A DNA stretch of 64,000 nt from Rhizobium giardinii bv. giardinii H152 (GCF_000379605.1 NZ_KB902735.1:1-64000); one strand, 5' to 3'. Positions 8,367 to 17,797 are shown, counted from the first letter of the stretch. Program-made: numbers and translations. The notes: generated by a model not told the origin, from the letters alone.

Positions 8367-8873
8367 TTGAAACAACCTTATACCCGCAAGGGCGTCGTCC
8401 AGATCAGCGAGATCGCCAACGGCCTGATCGACCCGGTACTCGCCAAGCGCGCCGGCATCAATACGCTGCTGCTCGGCTCCTGGGACGAGATCGCCGGCGA
8501 GGAGTTTGCCGATTGCACCCGGCCGGAAAAGATCGCCTGGCCGCGGCGCGCCTCGGAAATGGCGGGCGAGGGCGGTTATCAGCCCGGTGTGCTGACGGTT
8601 GCCTGCGAAGGCGCGCGCGCCCTGTTCCTCACCCACGCGCAGGGCGAACTGATCCAGCGGATCAACGGCTTCTTCGGTTTCCCGGCGATCAACCAGATGC
8701 GGATCGTGCAGAAGCCGGTCGCGCCGCCGCCGAAGCGCAATCGCAAACCCAAGCCCCTGACCGGTGAGCGGGCACGGCATCTGGAGGAGATGGTCGATGG
8801 CATCGAGAGCGATGCGCTGAAGGCGGCCTTGACGCGGCTTGGCACTGCCGTGCTGTCGTCTCGCAAAAAATGA
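8367..8873 (+). CDS. DUF721 / DciA-like protein
   Basis: About 168 residues. The body (GVVQISEIANGLIDPVLAKR, then LGSWDEIAGEEFADCTRPEK, then LTVACEGARALFLTH) is the DUF721 domain found in the helicase-loading factor DciA. A basic Pro-rich linker (VAPPPKRNRKPKP) and a C-terminal helix follow. The start is uncertain: TTG at 8367 sits just before the conserved part, and another TTG at 8286 would add 27 residues. The position between mutY and the DsbA lipoprotein is conserved in Rhizobiaceae. A role in DnaB loading is a family-level inference. Confidence 0.85.
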   Translation: MKQPYTRKGVVQISEIANGLIDPVLAKRAGINTLLLGSWDEIAGEEFADCTRPEKIAWPRRASEMAGEGGYQPGVLTVACEGARALFLTHAQGELIQRINGFFGFPAINQMRIVQKPVAPPPKRNRKPKPLTGERARHLEEMVDGIESDALKAALTRLGTAVLSSRKK

Positions 8874-8999
8874 CGCGGGGATCATCAGTCGGTCACAATT
8901 GTTTGAACTTTGGTGAGCGGCAGGGCCTTGTCGCCTCAGGCAAGGCAAGTTATCGAATTTTCGACCGTTTTCGTTCATCCCCTCATACAGGTGAAACCA

Positions 9000-9878
9000 A
9001 TGTCCTTTTCTGAAATGAGCCCTTCCAAGCGTCTCCTGAGCGCCGTTGCCGTGGCCGCCATTGCCGTGACGCTCGCCGCCTGCAGCGACGAGAAGAAGGA
9101 CGCGGCTTCAAGCGCTCCGGCAAAGGAAACGACCGAAACGGCGGCAAAGACCGAGGTCAAGCCGGCAGACGGCTCGATGATGGCCGCGACGAAGACCGAA
9201 GTTAAGCCCGCCGACGGCACGATGACATCCTCGACCATGTCGTCCATGAAGCCCGCGACCGCTGACGCCAACCAGACGCAGACGGCGCAGGCCGCAGCAC
9301 CGGCCAAGGCCGAGCTGCCCGAGGTCCAGGGCGAAGTCGATGTCGCCAAGCTGATGGAGCCGGGCCCGCTGCCGGAAATGTCGATCGGCAAGGCGGATGC
9401 GCCGGTCACCATCGTCGAATATATGTCGATGACCTGCCCGCACTGCGCAGCCTTCCACAACGAAACCTTCGACGCGATCAAGACCAAGTATGTCGATAGC
9501 GGCAAGGTTCGTTTCATCGTGCGCGAATTCCCGTTCGATCCGCGCGCAGCGGCGGCCTTCATGCTGGCGCGCTGCGCACCGGAAGGCCAGTATTTCCCGA
9601 TGGTCTCGATGCTGTTCAAGCAGCAGGAAACCTGGGCTGCGGCCCCGAATGGCCGCGATGCACTGCTGCAGATGTCGAAACTCGCCGGTTTTACACAGGA
9701 GAGCTTCGAGGCCTGCTTGACGAACCAGAAACTTCTCGATGATGTGAACGCGACAATGCAGAAGGGCGCCAAGGACTTCAACGTTCAGTCGACCCCGACC
9801 TTCTTCATCAACGGCAAGCAATATTCCGGAGACATGTCGGTTGACACCATGTCGGCCCTTATCGACACGAACCTCTGA
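9000..9878 (+). CDS. DsbA-family thiol:disulfide lipoprotein
   Basis: A 292-residue periplasmic oxidoreductase. The signal peptide ends in the lipobox LAAC with Cys28 as the lipidation site. A low-complexity linker (about 30-110) holds the repeated decamer TKTEVKPADG. The thioredoxin-fold domain has active site CPHC (C146, C149) in a MTCPHCAAFHNETF context, the usual signature of the DsbA/Thioredoxin_4 group, and a cis-Pro segment QSTPTFFINGKQYSG. It catalyses disulfide formation or isomerisation in exported proteins. The upstream ATG-like starts in this frame lack a signal peptide. A strong terminator follows. Confidence 0.92.
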   Translation: MSFSEMSPSKRLLSAVAVAAIAVTLAACSDEKKDAASSAPAKETTETAAKTEVKPADGSMMAATKTEVKPADGTMTSSTMSSMKPATADANQTQTAQAAAPAKAELPEVQGEVDVAKLMEPGPLPEMSIGKADAPVTIVEYMSMTCPHCAAFHNETFDAIKTKYVDSGKVRFIVREFPFDPRAAAAFMLARCAPEGQYFPMVSMLFKQQETWAAAPNGRDALLQMSKLAGFTQESFEACLTNQKLLDDVNATMQKGAKDFNVQSTPTFFINGKQYSGDMSVDTMSALIDTNL

Positions 9879-9903
9879 ACCTTCGCGTTTCCACGAAACG
9901 ACC

Positions 9904-9932
9904 GACGGGCGCCTCAGTGCGCCCGTTTTTTA
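9904..9932 (+). terminator. Rho-independent terminator after the DsbA-like gene
   Basis: CGGGCGC (9906-9912), a 6-base loop, GCGCCCG (9919-9925) and seven T-rich bases (TTTTTTA). Confidence 0.9.
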
Positions 9933-9964
9933 TTGGCATTCATCCTCGATCGCGGGGTTTGACG

Positions 9965-10339
9965 ATGCCTCACGCTGATATTCCAGCAATTGCGCGTCAG
10001 AATGCCAGGCGTATGCGCAAGGCGATGACGGACGCGGAATTGAAGCTCTGGAACGAACTTCGCGCGCACCGCCTCATGGGCCTTGGCTTCCGCCGTCAAT
10101 TGCCGGTAGCAGGCTATATCGTTGATTTCGCGTGCCCGGAGCACAGGGTGATTGTGGAGGTTGATGGGGCGCAGCATGCGCGTCACAATGCGCTGGATTA
10201 TGACAACCAGCGAACGGCCCGTCTTGAACAGGACGGCTGGACTCTTCTCCGCTTCTGGAACGACGATGTCCTTAGGGATATTGACAATGTCTGCCAGCAT
10301 ATTGTTCGCGTGATCGGGGAGGCGGCGTTTCATGACTGA
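9965..10339 (+). CDS. DUF559 endonuclease-like protein
   Basis: A 124-residue protein with the DUF559 (Vsr/PD-(D/E)XK-like) fold: RRMRKAMTDAELKLWNELRA, FRRQLPVAGYIVDFACPEHR, VIVEVDGAQHA and RTARLEQDGWTLLRFWNDDV. The D, E and Q residues in YIVDF and VIVEVDGAQH fit the nuclease core. Proteins of this group are widespread and of unknown target. The ATG at 9965 is preferred because the longer frame begins inside the preceding terminator. A palindromic element follows. Confidence 0.88.
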   Translation: MPHADIPAIARQNARRMRKAMTDAELKLWNELRAHRLMGLGFRRQLPVAGYIVDFACPEHRVIVEVDGAQHARHNALDYDNQRTARLEQDGWTLLRFWNDDVLRDIDNVCQHIVRVIGEAAFHD

Positions 10340-10350
10340 TGTGCCGTGCC

Positions 10351-10499
10351 ATACCCCCCTCTGTCACTCCGTGACATCTCCCCCACAGGGGGGGAGATCA
10401 GCCGCAGGCATTGTGCTCGACTTACCGGAGCGGCTGCGAGGGAAAAGAATGATCTCCCCCCTTGTGGGGGAGATGTCACGGAGTGACAGAGGGGGGTAT
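10351..10499. repeat. RIME-like palindromic intergenic element
   Basis: The ends are perfect inverted repeats of 36 bases, left arm 10351-10386 and right arm 10464-10499. Each arm holds an inner hairpin (GTCACTCCGTGAC) and a CTCCCCCAC run. A related copy lies at 26833-26983. The structure fits the short mosaic elements (RIME-type) of Rhizobium chromosomes. It separates the DUF559 gene from smc. Confidence 0.8.
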
Positions 10500-10525
10500 T
10501 CCGCCTCGAACTCGGGACATGCTTC

Positions 10526-13500
10526 ATGAAGTTCACAAAACTTCGTCTTCTCGGTTTCAAGTCCTTCGTCGAGCCCTCCGAATTCGTCATCGAGCGGGGG
10601 CTGACCGGCGTCGTCGGGCCGAATGGCTGCGGCAAGTCCAATCTCGTCGAAGCGCTGCGCTGGGTGATGGGGGAAAACTCCTACAAGAACATGCGCGCGT
10701 CGGGCATGGACGACGTGATCTTTTCCGGTTCCGGCAAGCGCCCGGCCCGCAACACCGCCGAAGTCGGCCTCTATCTCGACAATTCCGACCGCACGGCGCC
10801 CGCCGCCTTCAACGACAGCGACGAGATCCAGGTGACGCGGCGGATCGAGCGCGAGAACGGCTCGATCTATCGTATCAATGGCAAGGAAGCGCGCGCCAAG
10901 GATGTGCAGCTCCTGTTCGCCGACGCCTCGACCGGCGCCCGCTCGCCGTCGATGGTCGGGCAAGGGCGGATCGGCGAACTGATCGCCGCCAAACCGCAAG
11001 CCCGCCGGCAACTGCTCGAAGAAGCAGCCGGCATTTCGGGCCTGCATTCGCGCCGGCACGAGGCCGAGCTGCGCCTGAGGGGCGCCGAAACCAATCTGGA
11101 GCGTCTGGAGGACGTCACCTCCCAGCTCGAAAGCCAGATCGAAAGCCTGAAGCGCCAGTCCCGCCAGGCCAATCGTTTCAAGATGCTGTCGGCCGACATC
11201 CGCCGTCACGAGGCGATGCTCTTGCATATCCGCTGGGTGCAGGCAAAAGAGGCCGAAGCCGAGGCCGACAGCCATCTCAACCAGGCGACGTCGCTGGTTG
11301 CCGAAAAGGCACAGGCGCAGATGGAGGCGGCCAAGGCACAAGGCATCGCCAGCCTGAAGCTGCCGGAACTGCGCGAAGGCGAGGCGCGTGCGGCGGCCGC
11401 CCTGCAGCGGCTGCAGATCGCCAAGTCGCAGCTCGAGGAAGACGCCGGCCGCATCCTGCGCCGCCGCGACGAGCTGCAGCGCCGCCTGTCGCAGCTTGCC
11501 GAAGACATCATCCGCGAGGAGCGTCTCGTGGCCGACAATGCCGGTATTCTCGCCCGGCTGGACGAAGAGGAAAGCGAGCTTGCCGACCTCCTGGCAGAAG
11601 CCGGCGAGCGGGCGGAAGAGGCGCGCGAGCGGCTCGCCGAGGCGACCGAAGCACTGGGCGAAAGCGAACGTCAACTGGGGCTTCTGACCGCCGAAAAGGC
11701 CGAGGCGCAGGCGGCGCGCAACCAGCTCGAAAAGACCATCCGCGATCTCTCCGAGCGGCAGGCCCGCCTTGCCCGGCAATTGTCCGACCAGAACCGCGAT
11801 CTCGACGACCTCGACCGGCAGATTTCGACACTTCCCGATCCGCAGGAAAAGCGCGAGGAGGTCGAGGCGGCCGAGGCGGCGCTGGAGCAGGCGGAAAACG
11901 CCATTGCCGAGATAGAGGACGCATTGAACGCCGCCCGTCTGGCCGAAGTCGAGGCCCGCCCACCGGTCGAGGCGGCCCGCGCCCGGCTGAACGGCATCGA
12001 GACGGAAGCGCGCACGATCCGCCGCATGCTGGAAGCCACGGCGATACAGGGTTCCGCCCCTCCGGTCGTCGATGACATGCAGGTCGATCGCGGTTTCGAG
12101 ACCGCCCTCGGCGCCGCGCTTGGCGACGATCTGGAATCGCCGCTCGACCCGAATGCGCCGGCTCACTGGCGCATGGCGGGGGAGGGGCCGGACGATCCGG
12201 CATTGCCGGAAGGCGCGGTGTCGTTGACCAAGCACGTACGCGCACCGCAGGCGCTCCAGCGCGGCCTGCGCCAGATCGGCATCGTCGACAGCGATGCGAT
12301 GGCCGAGGCGCTGCTGCCGGCGCTCAAGGCCGGCCAGCGTCTGGTGACGCGACAGGGTGCCGTGTGGCGATGGGACGGCCATGTGACCGGTGCCGATGCG
12401 CCGAGCGCGGCTGCCTTGCGGCTTGAGCAGAGGAACCGGCTGGCCGAACTCGAAGGCGAACTTGTCGATGCCCGCCATCAGCTGGAATTGCGCGAGACGG
12501 ACCTTGCCGCCGCCGCCGCACGCATCCGCGCCGAAGACGAACGGCTGCGGTTGTCCCGGGATGAGCAGCGCATGGTCGTGCGCAAGCTTGCCGAGGCGCG
12601 CGATGCGCTGGCGGCCGCCGAGCGGGCATCCGGCGATCTCATCCGCCGCCGCGCGGTTCTCTCGGAAACGACTAGCCAGCTTGCCCTGCAGGTCGAGGAA
12701 ATCGGCGAGCAGATGGAAGGCGCCCGCGAGGCGCTGGAGGATGCGCCGGATCTCGCTGAGCTCGAGCGCCGGCTGAACGGCCAGATGACGACCGTTGCGA
12801 CCGATCGGGCGCGGGTTGCCGAAGCGCGCGCGATCAACGATGGCCTTGCCCGCGAAAACGAGGCGCGGGAACGCCGCATCCGGGCAATCGCCGCCGAGCG
12901 GCAGACCTGGAATGCCCGGGCAGCAAGTGCTGAGGAACATATCGCAACGCTGCGCGAGCGCGAAAGCGAAGCGCGCGAGGAGGCGGAGGAACTCCTCGAA
13001 GCGCCGGATGAATTCGACGAGAAGCGCCGGGCATTGATGAACGAGTTGTCGAAGGCGGAAGAGGCGCGCCGGCAGGCGGCGGACCTTCTCGCCGGCGCCG
13101 AAACCCGCCAGCGCGATGCCGACCGGGTGGCGGCGACGGCGCTGTCGGAGCTTGCCGAAACGCGTGAAAAACGCGGCCGTGCCGAAGAGCGCCTCGTTTC
13201 GGCCCGCGAAAAGCGCGTCGAGGTCGAAGCCCGCATTCGCGAAGCGCTGGCTTGCGCGCCGCATGAGGTGATGCGCCTGACCGGCCTTCCGGTCGACGGC
13301 GATCTGCCGGACATGCGCCAGATCGAGCGTGACCTGGAACGGTTGAAGATCGAGCGCGAGCGCCTGGGCGCGGTCAACCTGCGCGCCGAGGAAGAGCAGA
13401 AGGAACTCTCCGACAAGCTCGATGCCATGCTGCGGGAGCGCGAGGACGTGATCGACGCCATCCGCAAGCTGCGCTCGGCAATCCAGAATCTCAATCGCGA

Positions 13501-13990
13501 GGGCCGCGAACGCCTTCTCGCCGCTTTCGATGTGGTCAATGCCCAGTTCCAGAGGCTGTTTACCCACCTGTTCGGTGGCGGCACGGCCGAACTGCAACTG
13601 ATCGAGAGCGACGATCCGCTCGATGCCGGCCTCGAAATCCTTGCCCGGCCGCCCGGCAAGAAGCCGCAGACCATGACGCTGTTGTCCGGCGGCGAACAGG
13701 CGCTGACGGCGATGGCGCTGATCTTTGCCGTGTTCCTCACCAACCCGGCACCGATCTGCGTGCTTGACGAGGTCGACGCGCCGCTCGACGACCACAATGT
13801 CGAGCGCTACTGCAACCTGATGGACGAAATGGCCGCCTCGACCGAGACCCGCTTCGTCATCATCACCCACAACCCGATCACCATGGCCCGCATGAACCGC
13901 CTGTTCGGGGTCACCATGGCCGAGCAGGGCGTCTCCCAGCTCGTCTCCGTCGATCTGCAGACGGCCGAGCAACTGCGCGAGGCGGTGTGA
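10526..13990 (+). CDS. smc: Chromosome segregation SMC ATPase
   Basis: An 1154-residue condensin subunit. The N-terminal ATPase half has Walker A GPNGCGKSN (31-39). Long heptad-rich coiled coils, rich in Glu, Ala and Arg, run from about 170 to 500 and 650 to 920, separated by a hinge near 515-640. The C-terminal half carries the ABC signature LLSGGEQALTAMAL (near 1052) and Walker B PICVLDEVDAPLDDHN. It compacts and segregates the chromosome with ScpA and ScpB, which are not in the window. It is convergent with the caspase gene, stop against stop. Confidence 0.97.
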   Translation: MKFTKLRLLGFKSFVEPSEFVIERGLTGVVGPNGCGKSNLVEALRWVMGENSYKNMRASGMDDVIFSGSGKRPARNTAEVGLYLDNSDRTAPAAFNDSDEIQVTRRIERENGSIYRINGKEARAKDVQLLFADASTGARSPSMVGQGRIGELIAAKPQARRQLLEEAAGISGLHSRRHEAELRLRGAETNLERLEDVTSQLESQIESLKRQSRQANRFKMLSADIRRHEAMLLHIRWVQAKEAEAEADSHLNQATSLVAEKAQAQMEAAKAQGIASLKLPELREGEARAAAALQRLQIAKSQLEEDAGRILRRRDELQRRLSQLAEDIIREERLVADNAGILARLDEEESELADLLAEAGERAEEARERLAEATEALGESERQLGLLTAEKAEAQAARNQLEKTIRDLSERQARLARQLSDQNRDLDDLDRQISTLPDPQEKREEVEAAEAALEQAENAIAEIEDALNAARLAEVEARPPVEAARARLNGIETEARTIRRMLEATAIQGSAPPVVDDMQVDRGFETALGAALGDDLESPLDPNAPAHWRMAGEGPDDPALPEGAVSLTKHVRAPQALQRGLRQIGIVDSDAMAEALLPALKAGQRLVTRQGAVWRWDGHVTGADAPSAAALRLEQRNRLAELEGELVDARHQLELRETDLAAAAARIRAEDERLRLSRDEQRMVVRKLAEARDALAAAERASGDLIRRRAVLSETTSQLALQVEEIGEQMEGAREALEDAPDLAELERRLNGQMTTVATDRARVAEARAINDGLARENEARERRIRAIAAERQTWNARAASAEEHIATLRERESEAREEAEELLEAPDEFDEKRRALMNELSKAEEARRQAADLLAGAETRQRDADRVAATALSELAETREKRGRAEERLVSAREKRVEVEARIREALACAPHEVMRLTGLPVDGDLPDMRQIERDLERLKIERERLGAVNLRAEEEQKELSDKLDAMLREREDVIDAIRKLRSAIQNLNREGRERLLAAFDVVNAQFQRLFTHLFGGGTAELQLIESDDPLDAGLEILARPPGKKPQTMTLLSGGEQALTAMALIFAVFLTNPAPICVLDEVDAPLDDHNVERYCNLMDEMAASTETRFVIITHNPITMARMNRLFGVTMAEQGVSQLVSVDLQTAEQLREAV

Positions 13991-15793
13991 TTATTCGAAT
14001 TCGATGACGAAGCTATTGGTGCTGTTGGTCTCGCCCATGTCGTCCCAGGTATCGACGTAGACAGCTCCAAGATCGGCTTTTCCGCGCCGATGTGCGTAGA
14101 ACATCGCATAGTCGTCGCCGGGCTTGTTTTCGTTCGGCATGTCTTTGTACCACCTGGTGTAGCTCATGGGCTCGCGGCTTTCCCATTGCCAACCGCCGCG
14201 CGGCTCCCGGCCTGCGGGATCCTGGATCAAGCCGATCCAGGGACCCATCTTGTAAGAAGTGTTTGTGGACGCGTCGTAGCCGGAATCGAACAGGCGTGAA
14301 TCCTTGTTGAAAAGAGATGCAATGAAATTGTTCTCCGCCTCGGATGTCACAGTTGCCAGATATCCGCCGCAGCGCTTGGCCGCCAGTGCCGCCGACTTCC
14401 GGGTCGTGTGTTGCGCGTACATCACGAGGTAGATATGCCCTTCGAAGGAGCCGTAGACCTTTTCCTGCCAGGGGTCGCAGTCGATGGCCTTCCAGACGCG
14501 CGCATCGGTTTCCAGCCCGGCAAAATCCTTCGGCATGTATTGCCGCGCCACGGCTGCTGAATAGAGGCCGTCCTCGACCTTGAGCAGGTTGAGCCCCAGC
14601 GCCCTTGCGGTCCTTTCATTGAAATAGCCGGTATCGGAGATGCCGGCGGATTTTTGATACTCGGCGATTGCCCTGCGTGTTTGCGCGCCGAATACGCCAT
14701 CTGCGTTTCCAGCGCCAAAGCCCTTCGCTGCAAGTGCCAGCTGGATCTCGCTTCGCTGGACCCTGTTCAGCGACAGTTCGTTCTCGCCTTGCTCCGGGGT
14801 CGGGAACAGGGAGGTGCTGGCCTTGGGCTGCATCTGCGACAGCATCTGCCGGGCGATGGTCGCCTGGTCCCCGCTGCGATGCTTTGCGAGAAAGAACGTC
14901 CAGATGCGCGGCGTATTGATCCGCAATGCCTTGCGGAAGTCCGCCTCGATTTCGATCGTCTTGGGATCGATCGTCGGCGTGGCGACCGGCGCTTGCTCCA
15001 CCTCCGGCAACGCGGTGTTGAAATAGAACTCCAGGGAGAGCGATGACAAAATCTGCGGCGACTGCTTGCCGTCCGTTGCCTTTCGAACGTCGCGGATCAC
15101 CCTCTTGAACGCCGTGCCGATTTCGAGGCCGGGGCCAGCGAGATGGCCGATCAATGCCGTTGTGAAGGGAGAGTTCTTGCCGCGCCCGTCCAACGCGACC
15201 TGTCCGGGTGCGGCCGCAAACGCGACCATGGTGCCGGCGCTCTCGGTTTCGACGGGCGCCAGCCCTCGTGTCGCGATGCTTCTGGTGGCGCCTTCGATCT
15301 CCTGATTGAGGCGGTCGGCGAGAGGATTGTTGCGGCAAGCGTCAAGGAAGAAGAGGGCGACCTTCGCCTTCTTTTCGATGGCCCCGATGACATCCGTGAG
15401 CGCCAGCGTCTCGGCTGCGACATCGAATTCGTTCGCAAGCCGTGCGTCAGTGCCGACGAGATAGTTTTCGCCGCGCAACTGCATGCCGTGACCGGCGAAA
15501 TAGAAAAGGGCGGTGTCTTCGGCGCCGATCTTGCGCGCAAAGCGCGACACGGCGTCGGCCATCTCCCTGCGGTCCGCGTCGGTGACGATGTCCGTGTCAA
15601 ATCCCTGGCCGGAGAGGAATGCACCGAACTGCCTTGCGTCGCTTACGGCATTTGGCAGATTGCCGGCCGCCTCATAGGCCGAACTGCCGATAACAAGAGC
15701 AAGCCGCCGGCCGTCTGCCGAATGAGAGGCCGAAACACCCGCGAACAACACAATCGCCAGTGCCACCAACAGCCTTTTTGCGATCTCCTGCAT
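13991..15793 (-). CDS. Secreted caspase-like protein with peptidoglycan-binding and C-type-lectin-like domains
   Basis: A 600-residue exported protein. The signal peptide is about residues 1-26 (LLVALAIVLFAGVSASHSA). A caspase/peptidase C14 domain spans 28-260, with the His in YFAGHGMQLRG (H102) and the Cys in FFLDACRNNP (C153). A peptidoglycan-binding-1 domain (342-402) contains GNADGVFGAQTRRAIAEYQ. A C-terminal C-type-lectin-like domain (450-600) has GGYLATVTSEAENNF, GPWIGL, GGWQWESRE and MPNENKPGDDYAMF. The ATG at 15793 has GGGAGAG nine bases upstream; 15811 is an alternative. Targets are unknown. Confidence 0.9.
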   Translation of the reverse strand: MQEIAKRLLVALAIVLFAGVSASHSADGRRLALVIGSSAYEAAGNLPNAVSDARQFGAFLSGQGFDTDIVTDADRREMADAVSRFARKIGAEDTALFYFAGHGMQLRGENYLVGTDARLANEFDVAAETLALTDVIGAIEKKAKVALFFLDACRNNPLADRLNQEIEGATRSIATRGLAPVETESAGTMVAFAAAPGQVALDGRGKNSPFTTALIGHLAGPGLEIGTAFKRVIRDVRKATDGKQSPQILSSLSLEFYFNTALPEVEQAPVATPTIDPKTIEIEADFRKALRINTPRIWTFFLAKHRSGDQATIARQMLSQMQPKASTSLFPTPEQGENELSLNRVQRSEIQLALAAKGFGAGNADGVFGAQTRRAIAEYQKSAGISDTGYFNERTARALGLNLLKVEDGLYSAAVARQYMPKDFAGLETDARVWKAIDCDPWQEKVYGSFEGHIYLVMYAQHTTRKSAALAAKRCGGYLATVTSEAENNFIASLFNKDSRLFDSGYDASTNTSYKMGPWIGLIQDPAGREPRGGWQWESREPMSYTRWYKDMPNENKPGDDYAMFYAHRRGKADLGAVYVDTWDDMGETNSTNSFVIEFE

Positions 15794-16035
15794 TTTGAAA
15801 CGCTCTCCCATCCATCAGGAAACGCCTGGCGGCCGCGAAAAATTCATCGTTTCTTGCATAGTGACAAAAGCATTGTTCGAAGCAGCGATCGATCGCCTGT
15901 CAATCAAGGCGAGATGCGTGCGGCTGTTTATCTTAAACATTTCTTCAGTTGATAAGAAGATTTTTCATAACTGGGACTTAGGGTACCGGATACGCCTTTC
16001 GGATAGGCGGCTATCGACTGTCGAGGATTTGAAGC

Positions 16036-17664
16036 TTGACGGATTTCACCAGCGCTAATGCCTTGTTGTTGCTGGAGGCAGTGCCCTTCGCCGCGCTGTG
16101 CGTGAATGCCGCCGGTGTCATCGTGTTTGCCAACCAGGCCGCGTGTGAAATGGCTGGAGGCGGTCCGGCGCTCGTCAGGACGCCGGTCTCCCGGCTGGTG
16201 CCGGAATGGCACTTGCTGTCGACGGCGTCCGCCAGGTCGTATCGCCGCGAAACGATTCTTTTGCGCTGCGACGGGGCGATACCCGTCGAACTTTCTTTCG
16301 TGCGGTTTGGCGCGGCTGAAGACGCGATGATGGGCGTTGTCATCCGTGACCTGATCGATGAAAAGGCGCTGGAATCGATGCGCCTCGAGCTCGAGCGGCA
16401 AAACGAGGAGGCCTTGATCGAAGCGGAGGCCGCCCGCCGGCGCCTCGGTTTCATCATCGATATGCTGCCGCAGGCGGCCTGCGTCTTCGATACCGAGGAT
16501 CGGTTTGTCCTGTGGAACGAGAAATATGCGGCGCTCTATCCGGAGATTGCCGCCCATCTGCGTCCCGGCATTTCCTTCCGCGATATCCTGGAGATCAGCC
16601 TCAAGAGTGGCGAGATGCCGGAACTCGTGGCCGATCCCGGGACCTGGATCGAGGAACGCCTGGCAAAACACGCGCTTGCCGTTTCCCAGCACGAGCAGAT
16701 GCTGCGCGACGGGCGCTGGCTGCGCCACGACGATCGCCGCACGCCGGATGGCGGCGCCATCGGCATGCGCATCGATATCACCGACCTGAAGCGCCGCGAG
16801 GAATCGTTCCGGCTGCTGTTCGACGCCAACCCGATGCCGATGATGGTCTGTGAGGCCGCAACCCTCCATATCGTCGCGGTCAACGCCGCCGCGATCGCGC
16901 TCTACGGCTTCACCGGCGAAGAAATACTGCAGAAACGTATCACGGATTTCCATGCTCCCGACGAAAGCGAGCGGCTTGACGCCATAATGCGCGGCGTTGA
17001 GGCCGATTGCGAGGCGCGCACCGTCTGGCACCAGCAGACGGCGAGCGGCACGGAGCATCACGTCCTCATCTATGTCCGCGTCCTGCATGAGGGCGCATCC
17101 CGACGGCTGCTTCTGACGATCGCCGACGTCAGCGACCGCATCCGGGCGGAGGCGCACGCCACGCATCTTGCCCATCATGACGCGCTGACCGGCCTGCCGA
17201 ACCGGATGCAGTTCCGCAATAGGCTGGAGGCGGCGCTGGAAACGGCGGCGCGTGGCGGCGAGGAACTGGCGGTTCACTACCTCGACCTCGACGGCTTCAA
17301 GCCGGTCAACGACACGTTCGGCCATGCCGCCGGCGATCTCCTGTTGAAGCAGGTGGCCGAGCGCTTGAAATCGGTGCTCGACGCGGGCGATCTCGTGGCA
17401 AGGCTCGGTGGCGATGAATTCGCCATCCTCCAGCAGGCTTCGGCAGCAAAGGCAACGGAGGTTGCCAATCGCTGCATCCGGGCGCTTGAAAAGCCCTTCG
17501 GCATAGAAAATCGCCAGATCGGCATCAGCGTCAGCATCGGCATCGCCGTTGCGCCCGAAAACGGCTTGGATCCCGACGAATTGATGAGCGCCGCCGATAC
17601 GGCGCTCTATCAGGCAAAGGCATCCGGAAAAAGCACGTGGCGCCGCAGCCGAGCCGCGGCCTGA
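16036..17664 (+). CDS. PAS-PAS-GGDEF diguanylate cyclase
   Basis: A 542-residue, apparently soluble protein. PAS-like sensor regions lie at about 1-110, 135-255 and 260-375, joined by a short coiled coil (ESMRLELERQNEEALIEAE). The GGDEF domain (about 380-535) has intact active site GGDEF at 458-462 and HHDALTGLPNR, so it should make c-di-GMP from GTP. The inhibitory I-site RxxD is replaced by DAGD, so product feedback may be missing. The start is TTG at 16036, with GAGGA eight bases upstream. It is monocistronic. Confidence 0.92.
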   Translation: MTDFTSANALLLLEAVPFAALCVNAAGVIVFANQAACEMAGGGPALVRTPVSRLVPEWHLLSTASARSYRRETILLRCDGAIPVELSFVRFGAAEDAMMGVVIRDLIDEKALESMRLELERQNEEALIEAEAARRRLGFIIDMLPQAACVFDTEDRFVLWNEKYAALYPEIAAHLRPGISFRDILEISLKSGEMPELVADPGTWIEERLAKHALAVSQHEQMLRDGRWLRHDDRRTPDGGAIGMRIDITDLKRREESFRLLFDANPMPMMVCEAATLHIVAVNAAAIALYGFTGEEILQKRITDFHAPDESERLDAIMRGVEADCEARTVWHQQTASGTEHHVLIYVRVLHEGASRRLLLTIADVSDRIRAEAHATHLAHHDALTGLPNRMQFRNRLEAALETAARGGEELAVHYLDLDGFKPVNDTFGHAAGDLLLKQVAERLKSVLDAGDLVARLGGDEFAILQQASAAKATEVANRCIRALEKPFGIENRQIGISVSIGIAVAPENGLDPDELMSAADTALYQAKASGKSTWRRSRAAA

Positions 17665-17701
17665 TCCGTTATTTTCTTCGCCCATCACTTTTGTCTCAAG
17701 A

Positions 17702-17720
17702 TTTGCTGCAATGCAGCAAA
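17702..17720. promoter_or_regulatory. 19-bp palindrome upstream of ppdK
   Basis: TTTGCTGCA and TGCAGCAAA flank a single A in perfect symmetry, 77 bases before the ppdK start. It is a likely regulator operator; the protein that binds it is not known from the sequence. Confidence 0.5.
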
Positions 17721-17797
17721 ATTCTGCCACCGATGCATTTTAAACGTGAAGAGGATAATGTAGCGTCAGGTGGGAGCCGTATGGGTGGAGAATGGGC

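Noticed and set aside
10364..13972. A 1202-codon open frame on the strand opposite smc
   Set aside because: It mirrors the smc coding frame; high G+C and low stop frequency create long antisense frames. No motif is present.
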